DNA of 11,424 bases from Bacteroidota bacterium (GCA_003541875.1 DPLS01000212.1:1-11424); one strand, 5' to 3'; positions 1 to 8,097 are shown, counted from the stretch's first letter. Numbers and translations: made by a program. The notes: a model not told the origin generated them from the letters alone.

Positions 1-1686
1 AAGCTCCCGCATCTGAATGAGCCGCCCCGTAAGGGTGGATACGGCATCTACTACCATTTCGATTACGTCGGCGATCCACGGAATTACAAATGGCTGAACA
101 CGAATCAAATCTCCCGTGTGTGGGAGCAGATGCATCTGGCGTATGAATACAATGCACGGCAAATCTGGATTGTCAACGTCGGCGATATTAAGCCGATGGA
201 GTTTCCTATTTCGTTCTTCCTGGACTATGCATGGAACCCAGAACAATGGCCTGCAGAAAGGTTGCCGGAATACACAAGGCAGTGGGCGCAGCAGCAATTC
301 GGCGAGAAGCACGCGAAAGAAATTGCCGACATCCTCACCGATTACACACGATTCAACTCCCGACGCAAACCGGAGTTGCTTTCCCCCGAAACCTATACAC
401 TGGTGAATTATCGCGAAGCTGAAACCGTTGTTGCAGAGTACAATGCCTTGTGCGAAAAGGCAAAACGCATCTCAGGTGCTCTTCCTTCAGAATACAACGA
501 TGCATTCTATCAGCTTGTGCTCCATCCGGTTGAGGCGTGCTCGAATCTGAATGAGCTGTACGTGACGGTCGCCAGGAATCGGTTGTATGCGAAGCAAGGT
601 CGGACTATGACGAACTCTTTGACGCAGAAAGCGGGAGAACTCTATGTCAGGGATTCTGCCATCACCTATTACTACAACACCGTGCTGGCAGGTGGAAAGT
701 GGAGCCACATGATGGATCAGACTCACATCGGCTATACATACTGGCAGCAACCCGACAAGAACGCAATGCCCGAGGTGAAAGAGATTGAAGTTCCTGCAAC
801 GGCAGAGATGGGCGTTGCCATTGAAGGTTCAGAAGGCTGGTGGCCGCGTGACAGCGTTGAGGCTGTGCTGCCAGAGTTTGACGTGTACACGCAGCAATCG
901 CATTACATCGAACTATTCAACCGCGGCAAGACATCTTTTTCGTATTCAGTGAAAGTCGGGAAGCCTTGGGTTCGAATTGATTCTCCCTCTGGCAAAATCG
1001 AAACCGAGAAGCGTCTGTATGTCAGCATGGAGTGGAAGAATGTCCCGTCCGGGCAGCACCGAGTACCAATTACTGTCACCGGACCAAATAACAGATCCAT
1101 CGTCGTTCATGCCATTATCAACAATCCGACTTCTCCGAAACGAAACGAGGTGACAGGATTTGTCGAGGGCAATGGCTGTGTTTCGATGGAAGCGGCTCAC
1201 TACACACGCGCCGTCAGCTCGGCCCCTGTCTCCTGGCAGACGATTCCAAATCTGGGCCGGACGCTTTCAGCGGTGATGGCCATTCCGGTCACGGCGCCGA
1301 TCCAAACACCAGGAGGAGAAAGTCCACACCTGGAATATCGAATGCATCTCTCCAACACCGGCGAGGTGAAGGTCCACGCGTATCTCTCCCCGACCCTGAC
1401 TTTCCATAACAGTGATCTGCGCTTTGCGGTTTCATTCGACAATGAGGATCCTCAAGAGGTTCATCTGAATGTCGGCAGGACGCGACAGAACTGGGAAATG
1501 TGCGTTGCCAACAACATCACAGTTGAGGTCTCGACGCATCGTGTAGACAAAGCGGGTGACCACGTGTTGAAATTCTGGATGATCGATCCCGGTGTTGTGC
1601 TGCAAAAGCTTGTTGTGGACACGGGTGGAATGAAAGCAAGCTATCTCGGACCGCCAGAGAGTTTTCATCAGCCGATAAAACAATAG
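1..1686 (+). CDS. GH115 xylan alpha-1,2-(4-O-methyl)glucuronidase, 5' truncated
   Basis: The frame is open from the first base, so the gene starts before the window; 561 residues are visible against roughly 800-1000 for the family. The visible start has the GH115 core signature: YYHFDYVGDPRNYKW, then EQMHLAYEYNARQIWIVNVGD and KPMEFPISFFLDYAWNP. The C-terminus, about 180 residues from GFVEGNGCVSMEAAHYTRA onward, matches the GH115 C-terminal beta domain, including IPNLGRTLSAV. An all-beta linker (about residues 285-375) lies between. GH115 enzymes remove glucuronic acid or 4-O-methylglucuronic acid linked alpha-1,2 to xylose, usually from internal xylan residues. Any signal peptide would lie off-window. 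The stop is a TAG, in the same frame as the GH43 gene 15 bases later, which suggests one transcript. The family call is strong; preference for methylated or unmethylated glucuronate cannot be read here. Confidence 0.92.
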   Translation, partial: KLPHLNEPPRKGGYGIYYHFDYVGDPRNYKWLNTNQISRVWEQMHLAYEYNARQIWIVNVGDIKPMEFPISFFLDYAWNPEQWPAERLPEYTRQWAQQQFGEKHAKEIADILTDYTRFNSRRKPELLSPETYTLVNYREAETVVAEYNALCEKAKRISGALPSEYNDAFYQLVLHPVEACSNLNELYVTVARNRLYAKQGRTMTNSLTQKAGELYVRDSAITYYYNTVLAGGKWSHMMDQTHIGYTYWQQPDKNAMPEVKEIEVPATAEMGVAIEGSEGWWPRDSVEAVLPEFDVYTQQSHYIELFNRGKTSFSYSVKVGKPWVRIDSPSGKIETEKRLYVSMEWKNVPSGQHRVPITVTGPNNRSIVVHAIINNPTSPKRNEVTGFVEGNGCVSMEAAHYTRAVSSAPVSWQTIPNLGRTLSAVMAIPVTAPIQTPGGESPHLEYRMHLSNTGEVKVHAYLSPTLTFHNSDLRFAVSFDNEDPQEVHLNVGRTRQNWEMCVANNITVEVSTHRVDKAGDHVLKFWMIDPGVVLQKLVVDTGGMKASYLGPPESFHQPIKQ

Positions 1687-1690
1687 ACAA

Positions 1691-1698
1691 GAGAGGAG
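1691..1698 (+). promoter_or_regulatory. Shine-Dalgarno-like GAGAGGAG before the GH43 gene
   Basis: This purine run directly follows the GH115 stop codon and ends 3 bases before the CTG at 1702. The spacing is short, but it is the best ribosome-binding candidate that allows the signal peptide to be translated. A second, weaker GGAG (1753-1756) lies 11 bases before TTG 1768 and would support a leaderless, non-exported product. Confidence 0.45.
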
Positions 1699-1701
1699 CC
1701 G

Positions 1702-3417
1702 CTGACCAGGCATCTGCTGCCGATTGCGGGCATTTGTGCGCTCGCGCTTCTTGGAGTACACCAACACTTGCACGCACAGGACAAGAGTGGATTCAGTAAT
1801 CCCATTCTCGCCGGCTTCTATCCCGACCCGAGCATCTGCAAAGTTGGCAGCGATTACTATTTGGTGAATTCCACCTTTGCCTATTTTCCCGGACTGCCGG
1901 TTTTCCGCAGTCGTGATCTCGTCAACTGGAAACTTATCGGACACGTTCTCGACAGACCGGAACAACTGAATCTGGATGGCCAGGGAGTTTCGCGTGGTTT
2001 ATTCGCACCGGCAATCAGATACAACAAAGGCACGTTCTACGTGACTTGTACGTTGGTGGACATCGGCGGCAACTTTGTGGTCACCTCGAAAACTCCCGAA
2101 GGCCCTTGGTCCAATCCGATCTGGCTGCCTCAGATCAACGGAATTGATCCCTCGTTGTTCTTTGATGACGACGGCAAAGCGTACGTCCTTTACAATAGTA
2201 TTCCCCCTGATGACAAGCCTCTGTACAGTGGACACCGCAGCATTCGCATGTATGAATTTGATGCGGAAAGTCTGAAAGTAATTGGCTTGGAACGCATACT
2301 CGTCAATGGCGGTACGGACATCAGCAAGAAGCCCGTCTGGATTGAAGGTCCGCACATTTTCAAGAAGAATGGCTTCTACTACCTGATCTGTGCAGAAGGC
2401 GGCACTGCCGATCAACACTCGGAAGTAGTCTTTAGAAGTGCGAACGTGTGGGGTCCATACGTGCCGTACGACGGCAATCCGATTCTCACGCAACGGTACT
2501 TGAGTCCGGAAAGAGATAATCCAATTACGTCCACAGGGCACGCTGATTTTGTCCAGACCGAGACAGGCGAATGGTGGACCGTCTTTTTGGGATGCCGACC
2601 CTATTCTCTCCTCGATGGAGAGTACTACAATACCGGACGAGAAACATTCCTGGCGCCGGTCAGATGGAAGGCTGGCTGGCCCATCATCAATCCTGACCAT
2701 GATGAAGTCCAGTACCATTATCCTTTTCCAATCCAATCGCTGACCCCGACTGATCGCCTTTACGGTGGCAATCTGAAAGTGAGAGATGATTTCGAGCGGG
2801 AGTCGTTAAATCCCAACTGGATGTTCCTGAGAACTCCCCATGAGAAGTGGTACGATCTCAAGACCAAGCCAGGCGTTCTGTCAATGAAGTTAAGGCCCGA
2901 AACGTGTTCCGGGCACATGAACCCGAGTTTCCTGGGACAGCGGCAACAACATTTGAGCGGATCAGCGAGTGCCAGGTTGGACTTCACTCCCACATCTGAA
3001 AATGAAAAGGCCGGCTTGCTGATCTTTCAGAACGAGACGCACTTCTATTTCCTATGCAAGTCGGAGACTGGCAACGAGCAGGTTATACAACTATACAAAT
3101 CGAGTGACAGTAAGAGTTCTGATAATCAACTGGAATTGATCGCGTCTCAGCACATCAGGAACGAACGAAGTAAGAGCGCGCTTCATCTCAAGATAGAAGC
3201 TCACCGCGACGTCTATTCATTCTCGTACGCGTTCAGTCCGACCGAATGGGTGCCGCTGAAAGATGGTGTCGATGCAAGATATTTGAGCACGAAAGTTGCA
3301 GGAGGATTCGTCGGAGCAATATATGCGATGTATGCCACATCGCTCGGCGCGTCAACTACCGCCGTCGCGTATTTTGACTGGTTCGAGTATGTTGGCGATG
3401 ACGAGGTTTATCGCTGA
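1702..3417 (+). CDS. GH43 beta-xylosidase / alpha-L-arabinofuranosidase with C-terminal GH43_C2 beta-sandwich
   Basis: This is an exo-acting glycosidase for xylo-oligosaccharides or arabinose side chains. Counting from CTG 1702 (571 residues), the five-bladed propeller holds the GH43 triad: general base D42 in GFYPDPS, pKa-setting D149 in NGIDPSLFF, and general acid E215 in WIEGPH. H280 in STGHADF is the conserved propeller histidine. From about residue 355 to the end is a concanavalin-like sandwich (VRDDFE, then LSMKLRP) typical of two-domain GH43 xylosidases. No ATG precedes the domain. The first common start codon is TTG 1768, but codons 1702-1767 encode MTRHLLPIAGICALALLGVH if CTG is read as Met, a clear export signal running into HLHAQ. 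I therefore prefer CTG 1702; TTG 1768 is the fallback. It sits between GH115 and GH3 genes with short gaps. The exact substrate (xylose or arabinose) is not resolved. Confidence 0.88.
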   Translation: MTRHLLPIAGICALALLGVHQHLHAQDKSGFSNPILAGFYPDPSICKVGSDYYLVNSTFAYFPGLPVFRSRDLVNWKLIGHVLDRPEQLNLDGQGVSRGLFAPAIRYNKGTFYVTCTLVDIGGNFVVTSKTPEGPWSNPIWLPQINGIDPSLFFDDDGKAYVLYNSIPPDDKPLYSGHRSIRMYEFDAESLKVIGLERILVNGGTDISKKPVWIEGPHIFKKNGFYYLICAEGGTADQHSEVVFRSANVWGPYVPYDGNPILTQRYLSPERDNPITSTGHADFVQTETGEWWTVFLGCRPYSLLDGEYYNTGRETFLAPVRWKAGWPIINPDHDEVQYHYPFPIQSLTPTDRLYGGNLKVRDDFERESLNPNWMFLRTPHEKWYDLKTKPGVLSMKLRPETCSGHMNPSFLGQRQQHLSGSASARLDFTPTSENEKAGLLIFQNETHFYFLCKSETGNEQVIQLYKSSDSKSSDNQLELIASQHIRNERSKSALHLKIEAHRDVYSFSYAFSPTEWVPLKDGVDARYLSTKVAGGFVGAIYAMYATSLGASTTAVAYFDWFEYVGDDEVYR

Positions 3418-3448
3418 GACCTTTTCATAGGAATTTAATGAGAACGCC

Positions 3449-6106
3449 ATGAGGAGAAACATCCCCAACACGGTATTCGCTGTGGCCGCTTTGCTGTTTC
3501 TGAATTCTGTTTCGAACGGACAGGAGTACAAGCGCCTTCCCTTCATGAATCCACAACTCAGTGTTGACAAACGGGTTGACGATGTGGTTGGAAGGATGAC
3601 GCTTGAAGAGAAGATCGGGCAAATGATGCATGCAGCTCCTGCAATTGAGCGACTTGCAATTCCTGAATACAATTGGTGGAACGAATGCTTGCACGGCGTT
3701 GCTCGCGCAGGATTGGCGACCGTGTTTCCGCAGGCCATCGGTCTCGGTGCAACATGGGATGAGGACCTGATGTTTCGAGTTGCGACTGCCATTTCCGATG
3801 AGGCGAGAGCGAAGCATCATGAGTTTGAGAGGAAAGGGAAGCGATACATCTATCAGGGACTCACGTTTTGGTCACCCAACATCAACATCTTTCGCGACCC
3901 GCGTTGGGGCCGGGGACAAGAAACATACGGTGAAGACCCGTTTCTCACCGGAAGAATGGCGGTACAATTCATCAAAGGTCTGCAGGGCGATGATCCGCAG
4001 TACTACAAAGTGATTGCAACGGTGAAGCATTTCGCTGTTCATAGTGGCCCCGAACCAGAGCGGCATGCTTTTGATGCCGTCGTCGACGAACGGGATTTCC
4101 GCGAAACCTATCTCCCTCAATTTGAAATGGGAATCAAAGAAGGCAAAGCCTATTCCGTCATGTGTGCCTACAATAGATTTGAAGGAGATGCGTGCTGCAG
4201 CAGCAGCCGGTTGCTCACTTCGATCCTGCGAAATGAATGGGGCTTCAACGGCTATGTCGTCTCAGATTGCGGCGCCATCGGCGATATCTATCAGCACCAC
4301 AAGATTGTTCCGACGCCCGAAGAAGCTGCGGCGCTCGCCGTGAAATCTGGTTGCGATCTGGAATGCTCGACGACGTATGAACATTTGAAAGAAGCGGTAA
4401 GCACAAGGCTCATCTCCGAGAAGGAGCTTGACGTTGCCGTGAAGAGGCTCTTTACCGCACGGTTCAAACTCGGGATGTTTGATCCGCCGGAAATGGTGAA
4501 GTATGCACAAATCCCGTACGATGTCGTTGACAGCAAGAGCAACAAGGAGCTTGCACTCGAAACGACTCGCAAGTCGATTGTACTTTTGAAGAACGAAGGC
4601 AACGTGCTGCCGTTGAAGAAGAATATCGGAACGGTTGCCGTCATCGGTCCGAATGCGGACGAGTGGCTCATGCTTCTCGGCAATTACAATGGTGTTCCCT
4701 CAGATCCGATTACACCATTGCGCGGCATTAGAGAGAAGTTAGCCGGCAAGTCAAAAGTCATGTACACGAGAGGCTGTGAATTGGCGGCCGGACTGCCGAC
4801 GTTTGAAACTGTTCCTCCTGAAGTGTTGTTTCATGGTGAGAATGAGCGAGGGTTGAAAGTCGAATACTACGACAATCGAGCCTTCAGCGGGCCGGCGTTG
4901 TTCTCTTCTGTGGACGAGGATCTTGACGCGAACTGGAAGGACAAATCTCCGCGGCAGGATATGAACGACGATGATTTTGGTGTGATATGGACCGGCGACC
5001 TTGGGCCCGGAGAGTCCGGGACATACCAGTTGGGAATTATCACCACGTGCAAGGTGAACCTCCGGCTGAACGACAGCGTTATTGTAAAGACGACATATCA
5101 TTTCAGAGACGAGTTTGGCGATCCGCGGCTCAGAAAGTCCATTCCGCTGCAACTTGAAGCAGGCAAGAAGTACAAGCTCAAAGTTGAAGCGGGAGAATCG
5201 TATGGCGATGCGCAGGTCCAGTTGGTCTGGGCAAAGCCCAGGCGGGATGCGGGAAAGGGATTGAAGCAAGAAGCTCTCGATGCAACAAAGCAAGCTGATG
5301 TCGTGATCATGTGCATGGGCCTTACAGCACGGATGGAAGGCGAGGAAATGAGCATCGACATCGACGGATTCAAAGGTGGCGACAGGACCCGTTTGGATTT
5401 GCCCGATGTGCAACAGGAGTTGATGAAAGAGATTTATGCGCTGGGCAAACCGATCGTGTTGGTGTTACTGAACGGAAGTGCGTTGGCAGTTAATTGGGAA
5501 AAGGAACACATCCCTGCAATCATCGAAGCGTGGTATCCGGGCCAGGCCGCGGGGCAAGCGATTGCCGATGTCATCTTTGGAGATTACAATCCGGGCGGAC
5601 GCTTGCCGGTGACGTTCTACAAATCGGAGAATGATTTGCCACCGTTCACTGAATATAGCATGAGTAATCGAACGTATCGCTATTTCAAGGGCGAACCTCT
5701 CTATCCATTTGGTTATGGTCTGAGTTACACGTCTTTCGGCTATGACAGCTTGAAGGTGGATGCAACATACAAGGTCGGAGACGCCGTGAAGGTCTCTGTG
5801 AATGTGAAGAATACGGGAAAGATCGGGGGTGATGAGGTTGTTCAGGTGTATGTGTCGGATCTGAAAGCGTCCGTTCCCGTCCCGATCCGTTCACTGAAAG
5901 GATTCGAAAGAGTTCATTTGAATCCGAACGAGACCAAGACGGTTGAGATTGTCATTGCGGCCAGTGCATTTTCTGTCATCAACGAGAAGAATGAAAGAGT
6001 GATTCTTCCCGGAGAATTTGAAATCTCCGTGGGCGGTGGACAGCCAGAAAGCAAAGCAGTTCAAACAGGCTCGCATGTTCTCAAGGCCAAGATTGTGCTC
6101 ATATAG
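3449..6106 (+). CDS. GH3 beta-xylosidase/beta-glucosidase with inserted PA14 domain, exported
   Basis: This 885-residue protein cuts terminal beta-xylosyl or beta-glucosyl units from oligosaccharides. Residues 1-24 form a signal peptide (RRN, then AVAALLFLNSV, cleavage near SNG/Q). The (beta/alpha)8 domain (about 40-345) has RDPRWGRGQETYGEDP, the KHF motif (193-195) and the nucleophile D273 in YVVSDCGAI. The second domain (about 370-725) is interrupted by a PA14 module (about 455-597, GLKVEYYDN to VQLVWAKP). It resumes with a probable acid/base glutamate at 631 or 632 in ARMEGEEMSID. A fibronectin-III-like domain ends the protein. The NWWNECLHGVARAG start and GLTARMEGEEM segment resemble GH3 xylosidases more than strict cellobiases, so xylo-oligosaccharide hydrolysis is preferred. 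No T9SS tail or lipobox is seen, so the periplasm is the likely site. It starts 31 bases after the GH43 gene; the upstream AGGA is far (16 bases), so the ribosome site is weak. Confidence 0.93.
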   Translation: MRRNIPNTVFAVAALLFLNSVSNGQEYKRLPFMNPQLSVDKRVDDVVGRMTLEEKIGQMMHAAPAIERLAIPEYNWWNECLHGVARAGLATVFPQAIGLGATWDEDLMFRVATAISDEARAKHHEFERKGKRYIYQGLTFWSPNINIFRDPRWGRGQETYGEDPFLTGRMAVQFIKGLQGDDPQYYKVIATVKHFAVHSGPEPERHAFDAVVDERDFRETYLPQFEMGIKEGKAYSVMCAYNRFEGDACCSSSRLLTSILRNEWGFNGYVVSDCGAIGDIYQHHKIVPTPEEAAALAVKSGCDLECSTTYEHLKEAVSTRLISEKELDVAVKRLFTARFKLGMFDPPEMVKYAQIPYDVVDSKSNKELALETTRKSIVLLKNEGNVLPLKKNIGTVAVIGPNADEWLMLLGNYNGVPSDPITPLRGIREKLAGKSKVMYTRGCELAAGLPTFETVPPEVLFHGENERGLKVEYYDNRAFSGPALFSSVDEDLDANWKDKSPRQDMNDDDFGVIWTGDLGPGESGTYQLGIITTCKVNLRLNDSVIVKTTYHFRDEFGDPRLRKSIPLQLEAGKKYKLKVEAGESYGDAQVQLVWAKPRRDAGKGLKQEALDATKQADVVIMCMGLTARMEGEEMSIDIDGFKGGDRTRLDLPDVQQELMKEIYALGKPIVLVLLNGSALAVNWEKEHIPAIIEAWYPGQAAGQAIADVIFGDYNPGGRLPVTFYKSENDLPPFTEYSMSNRTYRYFKGEPLYPFGYGLSYTSFGYDSLKVDATYKVGDAVKVSVNVKNTGKIGGDEVVQVYVSDLKASVPVPIRSLKGFERVHLNPNETKTVEIVIAASAFSVINEKNERVILPGEFEISVGGGQPESKAVQTGSHVLKAKIVLI

Positions 6107-6120
6107 AACTACACCAATGA

Positions 6121-6139
6121 AACGAGACTATAGTTCGTT
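6121..6139 (+). promoter_or_regulatory. Imperfect palindrome between the GH3 and SDR genes
   Basis: AACGA and TCGTT flank the self-complementary core ACTATAGT, with one extra G. The loop left by the outer arms is 9 bases. It could be an operator half-site pair or a weak stem before TTTT, but the stem is too short for a convincing terminator. TATAGT inside it resembles a -10 box, but no -35 is seen at normal spacing. Confidence 0.25.
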
Positions 6140-6150
6140 TTGTGAAAGTG

Positions 6151-6158
6151 AAGGGGGG
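6151..6158 (+). promoter_or_regulatory. Ribosome binding site AAGGGGGG setting the SDR start
   Basis: This purine run ends 4 bases before ATG 6163 and 10 bases before ATG 6169. It lies inside the reading frame that would begin at GTG 6142, which argues for one of the two ATGs over that GTG. Confidence 0.5.
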
Positions 6159-6162
6159 ACGA

Positions 6163-6924
6163 ATGGTAATGGGATATGAGGATCTGCAAGGCAGGAATGT
6201 CCTGATTACAGGTGGTGCAAGCGGAATCGGCCTCGCAGTTGCCAGGGCCTTTTCGGCAAGTCGATCAAATGTTGCCATCGTTGACCGGAACAAAGAGAAG
6301 CTGGACCTTGCCAAAAAGGAAGTGGGGGGGAATGTGAGTTGCTTTCCGTTTGATCTCAACGAGATTGATCGGTGCTCTGAGTTGATCGGACGAATTGTTA
6401 ATTCTGTTGGCGAGGTGGATGTTCTTGTGAATTGTGCGGGGGTCAACCTGAAGAAGGCAGCGCTTGCGATTTCGAATCAGGAATACAAGGATGTTGTTCA
6501 AACAAACCAGACCGCGGTGTTTGCACTCACTCGGGAAGTAGCAAAGTCGATGGTTGCTCGCCGCACGGGAAGCATCATCATGATCAGTTCCATGGCGTCC
6601 CAATATGGCATCCCGGAAGTGATTGCGTACACGGCATCCAAGTCCGCGGTGGAGGGCATGACGCGGGCGCTGGCTGTAGAGTGGTCTCCGTTCGGAGTGC
6701 GGGTGAATTGCATCGCTCCCGGCTTCATTGTAACACCGATGTCGTCGAAGGCTCTTGACAGCGATCCGGAGAGAAAGAAACGGGTGTTGTCCCGTACACC
6801 AATGGGCAGACTCGGCGAACCTTCCGATGTTGCGAATGCCGCCCTCTTCCTGGCTTCAGAGCAATCAAAGTACATCACAGGCATCGTGTTACCGGTTGAT
6901 GGAGGAAATTCCATAGGATTCTGA
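6163..6924 (+). CDS. Short-chain dehydrogenase/reductase (classical SDR), probably sugar acid or polyol, NAD(H)-type
   Basis: This is a complete 253-residue Rossmann-fold oxidoreductase. It shows TGGASGIG (16-23) for the dinucleotide, D41 at the end of beta-2 (favours NAD(H) over NADP(H)), the NCAG variant of NNAG (90-93), N115, and the catalytic set S143, Y156 and K160 in YTASK. The IAPGF segment (184-188) and C-terminal VDGG are typical. It resembles the gluconate 5-dehydrogenase/KduD/fructuronate-reductase group of SDRs; substrate cannot be assigned within that group. ATG 6163 is chosen because of the AAGGGG just upstream; ATG 6169 and GTG 6142 are alternatives. It is cytoplasmic and sits at the border between the xylan genes and the corrinoid genes. 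It could reduce a keto-uronate downstream of glucuronate isomerase, or oxidise a methylated sugar acid before methyl transfer. Both roles are inference. Confidence 0.87.
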   Translation: MVMGYEDLQGRNVLITGGASGIGLAVARAFSASRSNVAIVDRNKEKLDLAKKEVGGNVSCFPFDLNEIDRCSELIGRIVNSVGEVDVLVNCAGVNLKKAALAISNQEYKDVVQTNQTAVFALTREVAKSMVARRTGSIIMISSMASQYGIPEVIAYTASKSAVEGMTRALAVEWSPFGVRVNCIAPGFIVTPMSSKALDSDPERKKRVLSRTPMGRLGEPSDVANAALFLASEQSKYITGIVLPVDGGNSIGF

Positions 6925-6983
6925 GGTGTATGCTGCATGGCAAAATGTTATTGCTGCGCTGGAGATGAGAAATGGCTCAACAA

Positions 6984-6996
6984 GTTAGATCCTAAC
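6984..6996 (+). repeat. Small inverted repeat GTTAG-ATC-CTAAC
   Basis: A perfect 5-base stem with a 3-base centre lies in the 103-base gap between the SDR and methyltransferase genes, the widest gap in the window. It is 31 bases before the methyltransferase start. It is too small and AT-rich for a terminator; a regulator site is possible but unsupported. I see no clear promoter in this gap. Confidence 0.2.
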
Positions 6997-7013
6997 CGAC
7001 AATTCACTTCTTC

Positions 7014-7019
7014 AAGGGA
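7014..7019 (+). promoter_or_regulatory. Ribosome binding site AAGGGA of the UroD-fold methyltransferase gene
   Basis: AAGGGA lies 8 bases before ATG 7028, good spacing, which fixes the start of the methyltransferase gene and shows that this genome uses Shine-Dalgarno sites at least for the corrinoid genes. Confidence 0.6.
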
Positions 7020-7027
7020 CATACACT

Positions 7028-8083
7028 ATGAGACCAGAACAGTGGGAAACTTTTAAGAAGGCCGCCCGACTCGAAAGGTTGGACAAGGTTCCTATGGCGC
7101 TGATTATTGACAGTCCCTGGATACCCGGCTATCTTGGGGTGAAACACATGGACTACTTTCTCGATCCGGAACTGTGGTTCCAGTCCAACCTGAAGATTCA
7201 TCAAGAGTTTCCCGAAATCATTTTTGTTCCGTCGTGGTGGATGGAATATGGAATGGCGGCCGAGCCATCGGCGCTTGGCGCAAAGATTAAGTTCTGGCAG
7301 GACAATACGCCGAGCGAATACCACACCCTCTATCATATAGAGGATATGGACAGCTTCCCGGATTACGAGGTGGAAGCCGATGCCTTCATGGGGATGACAT
7401 TGCATCGTATCAGAAAGCAACGCCAACGCATTCTGGATACGGGAGAAATCCTGCCGCTCGTTACTTCTCGTGGTCCGCTGTGCACGGCAGGATTCGTCCG
7501 TAGTACAACTGATTTCATGATTGATATTGTGGAGAAGCCCCAGTGGGCGCATAAGTTGATTGATCTCTGCACCCGCCTGATTATCGACTGGCTCAAAGCA
7601 CAGCACAAAGCGATGGGTGATACCGTCGAGGGCATTTTCATTCTGGATGACATCGTTGGATTCATCAATGAAGAACATTACAAAGAGTTCGCTCATCCGT
7701 ACTTGAAGAGAATCTGTGATGCGTTCCCGAAGGACTGGGTCAAGATATATCACAACGATGCAGACATCAACGCCTGCCTCGAACATTTGCCGGATTGCGG
7801 ATTCAACGTCTTGAACTGGGGCAAGCAAACTGATATTGCCGAAGTGAAGGAACGCGTCGGTGGTCGGATGTGTCTGATGGGGAACGTGAACCCGCTGGAA
7901 ATCGGCGTCCGAGGCACTCCGGAAGAAGTCCGCGAAGCCACGCTTGATGTTCTTGAGAAGAGTGGTGGCGAAGGAATCATTCTTTCTGTTGGCGGCGGCA
8001 CGAGCCCGGGGATGCCGCGCGAGAATATTCAGGCGATGCAGCAGGCGCTGAAGGAATTTAATTCACATCGGGTCACAGCATAG
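7028..8083 (+). CDS. UroD/MtaA-fold corrinoid methyltransferase, candidate O-demethylase component
   Basis: A 351-residue cytoplasmic protein of the uroporphyrinogen decarboxylase-like (MtaA/MtbA/CmuA) superfamily. It shows the family layout: an N-terminal helix (RPEQWETFKKAARLERLDKVP), a barrel, GIFILDDIVG (202-211), LMGNVNPLEI (283-292), RGTPEEV (295-301) and a C-terminal PRENIQAM segment. In MtaA-type enzymes zinc is held by a His-x-Cys pair and a later Cys. Here the matching places read H242-N243-D244 and GGGTSPG (322-328), so the two cysteines are missing. That argues against a thiol methyl acceptor and for another substrate. It is not a haem UroD by context: the corrinoid protein gene follows after 22 bases. 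It would move a methyl group between a methylated substrate, possibly 4-O-methylglucuronate, and the cobalt of that protein. Substrate assignment is inference; superfamily is firm. Confidence 0.85.
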   Translation: MRPEQWETFKKAARLERLDKVPMALIIDSPWIPGYLGVKHMDYFLDPELWFQSNLKIHQEFPEIIFVPSWWMEYGMAAEPSALGAKIKFWQDNTPSEYHTLYHIEDMDSFPDYEVEADAFMGMTLHRIRKQRQRILDTGEILPLVTSRGPLCTAGFVRSTTDFMIDIVEKPQWAHKLIDLCTRLIIDWLKAQHKAMGDTVEGIFILDDIVGFINEEHYKEFAHPYLKRICDAFPKDWVKIYHNDADINACLEHLPDCGFNVLNWGKQTDIAEVKERVGGRMCLMGNVNPLEIGVRGTPEEVREATLDVLEKSGGEGIILSVGGGTSPGMPRENIQAMQQALKEFNSHRVTA

Positions 8084-8092
8084 AACAATGAT

Positions 8093-8097
8093 AAGGA
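8093..8097 (+). promoter_or_regulatory. Ribosome binding site AAGGA of the corrinoid protein gene
   Basis: AAGGA ends 8 bases before ATG 8106, between the methyltransferase stop and the corrinoid protein start, and supports that start. Confidence 0.6.

Noticed and set aside
1999..2736. 245-codon minus-strand open frame
   Set aside because: It is antisense to the GH43 catalytic domain, with no motifs and no ribosome site considered convincing.
4751..5413. 220-codon minus-strand open frame
   Set aside because: It is antisense to the PA14 and second domain of the GH3 gene; a shadow of its codon pattern.
3449..6106. GH3 as an N-acetylglucosaminidase (NagZ)
   Set aside because: The length, PA14 insertion, fibronectin-like tail and SDCGAI nucleophile motif fit the multi-domain xylosidase/glucosidase branch, not NagZ.
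6129..6134. TATAGT as a -10 promoter box for the SDR gene
   Set aside because: No -35-like element occurs 15-19 bases upstream; the nearest TTG-like hexamer is about 30 bases away.
6121..6141. Rho-independent terminator after the GH3 gene
   Set aside because: The stem is only 5 base pairs and AT-rich with a short T run; it would not end transcription reliably.
7028..8083. Haem-biosynthesis uroporphyrinogen decarboxylase (HemE)
   Set aside because: The fold is shared, but the protein lacks the HemE N-terminal substrate-binding pattern and is followed directly by a corrinoid protein gene, as in methyltransferase operons.
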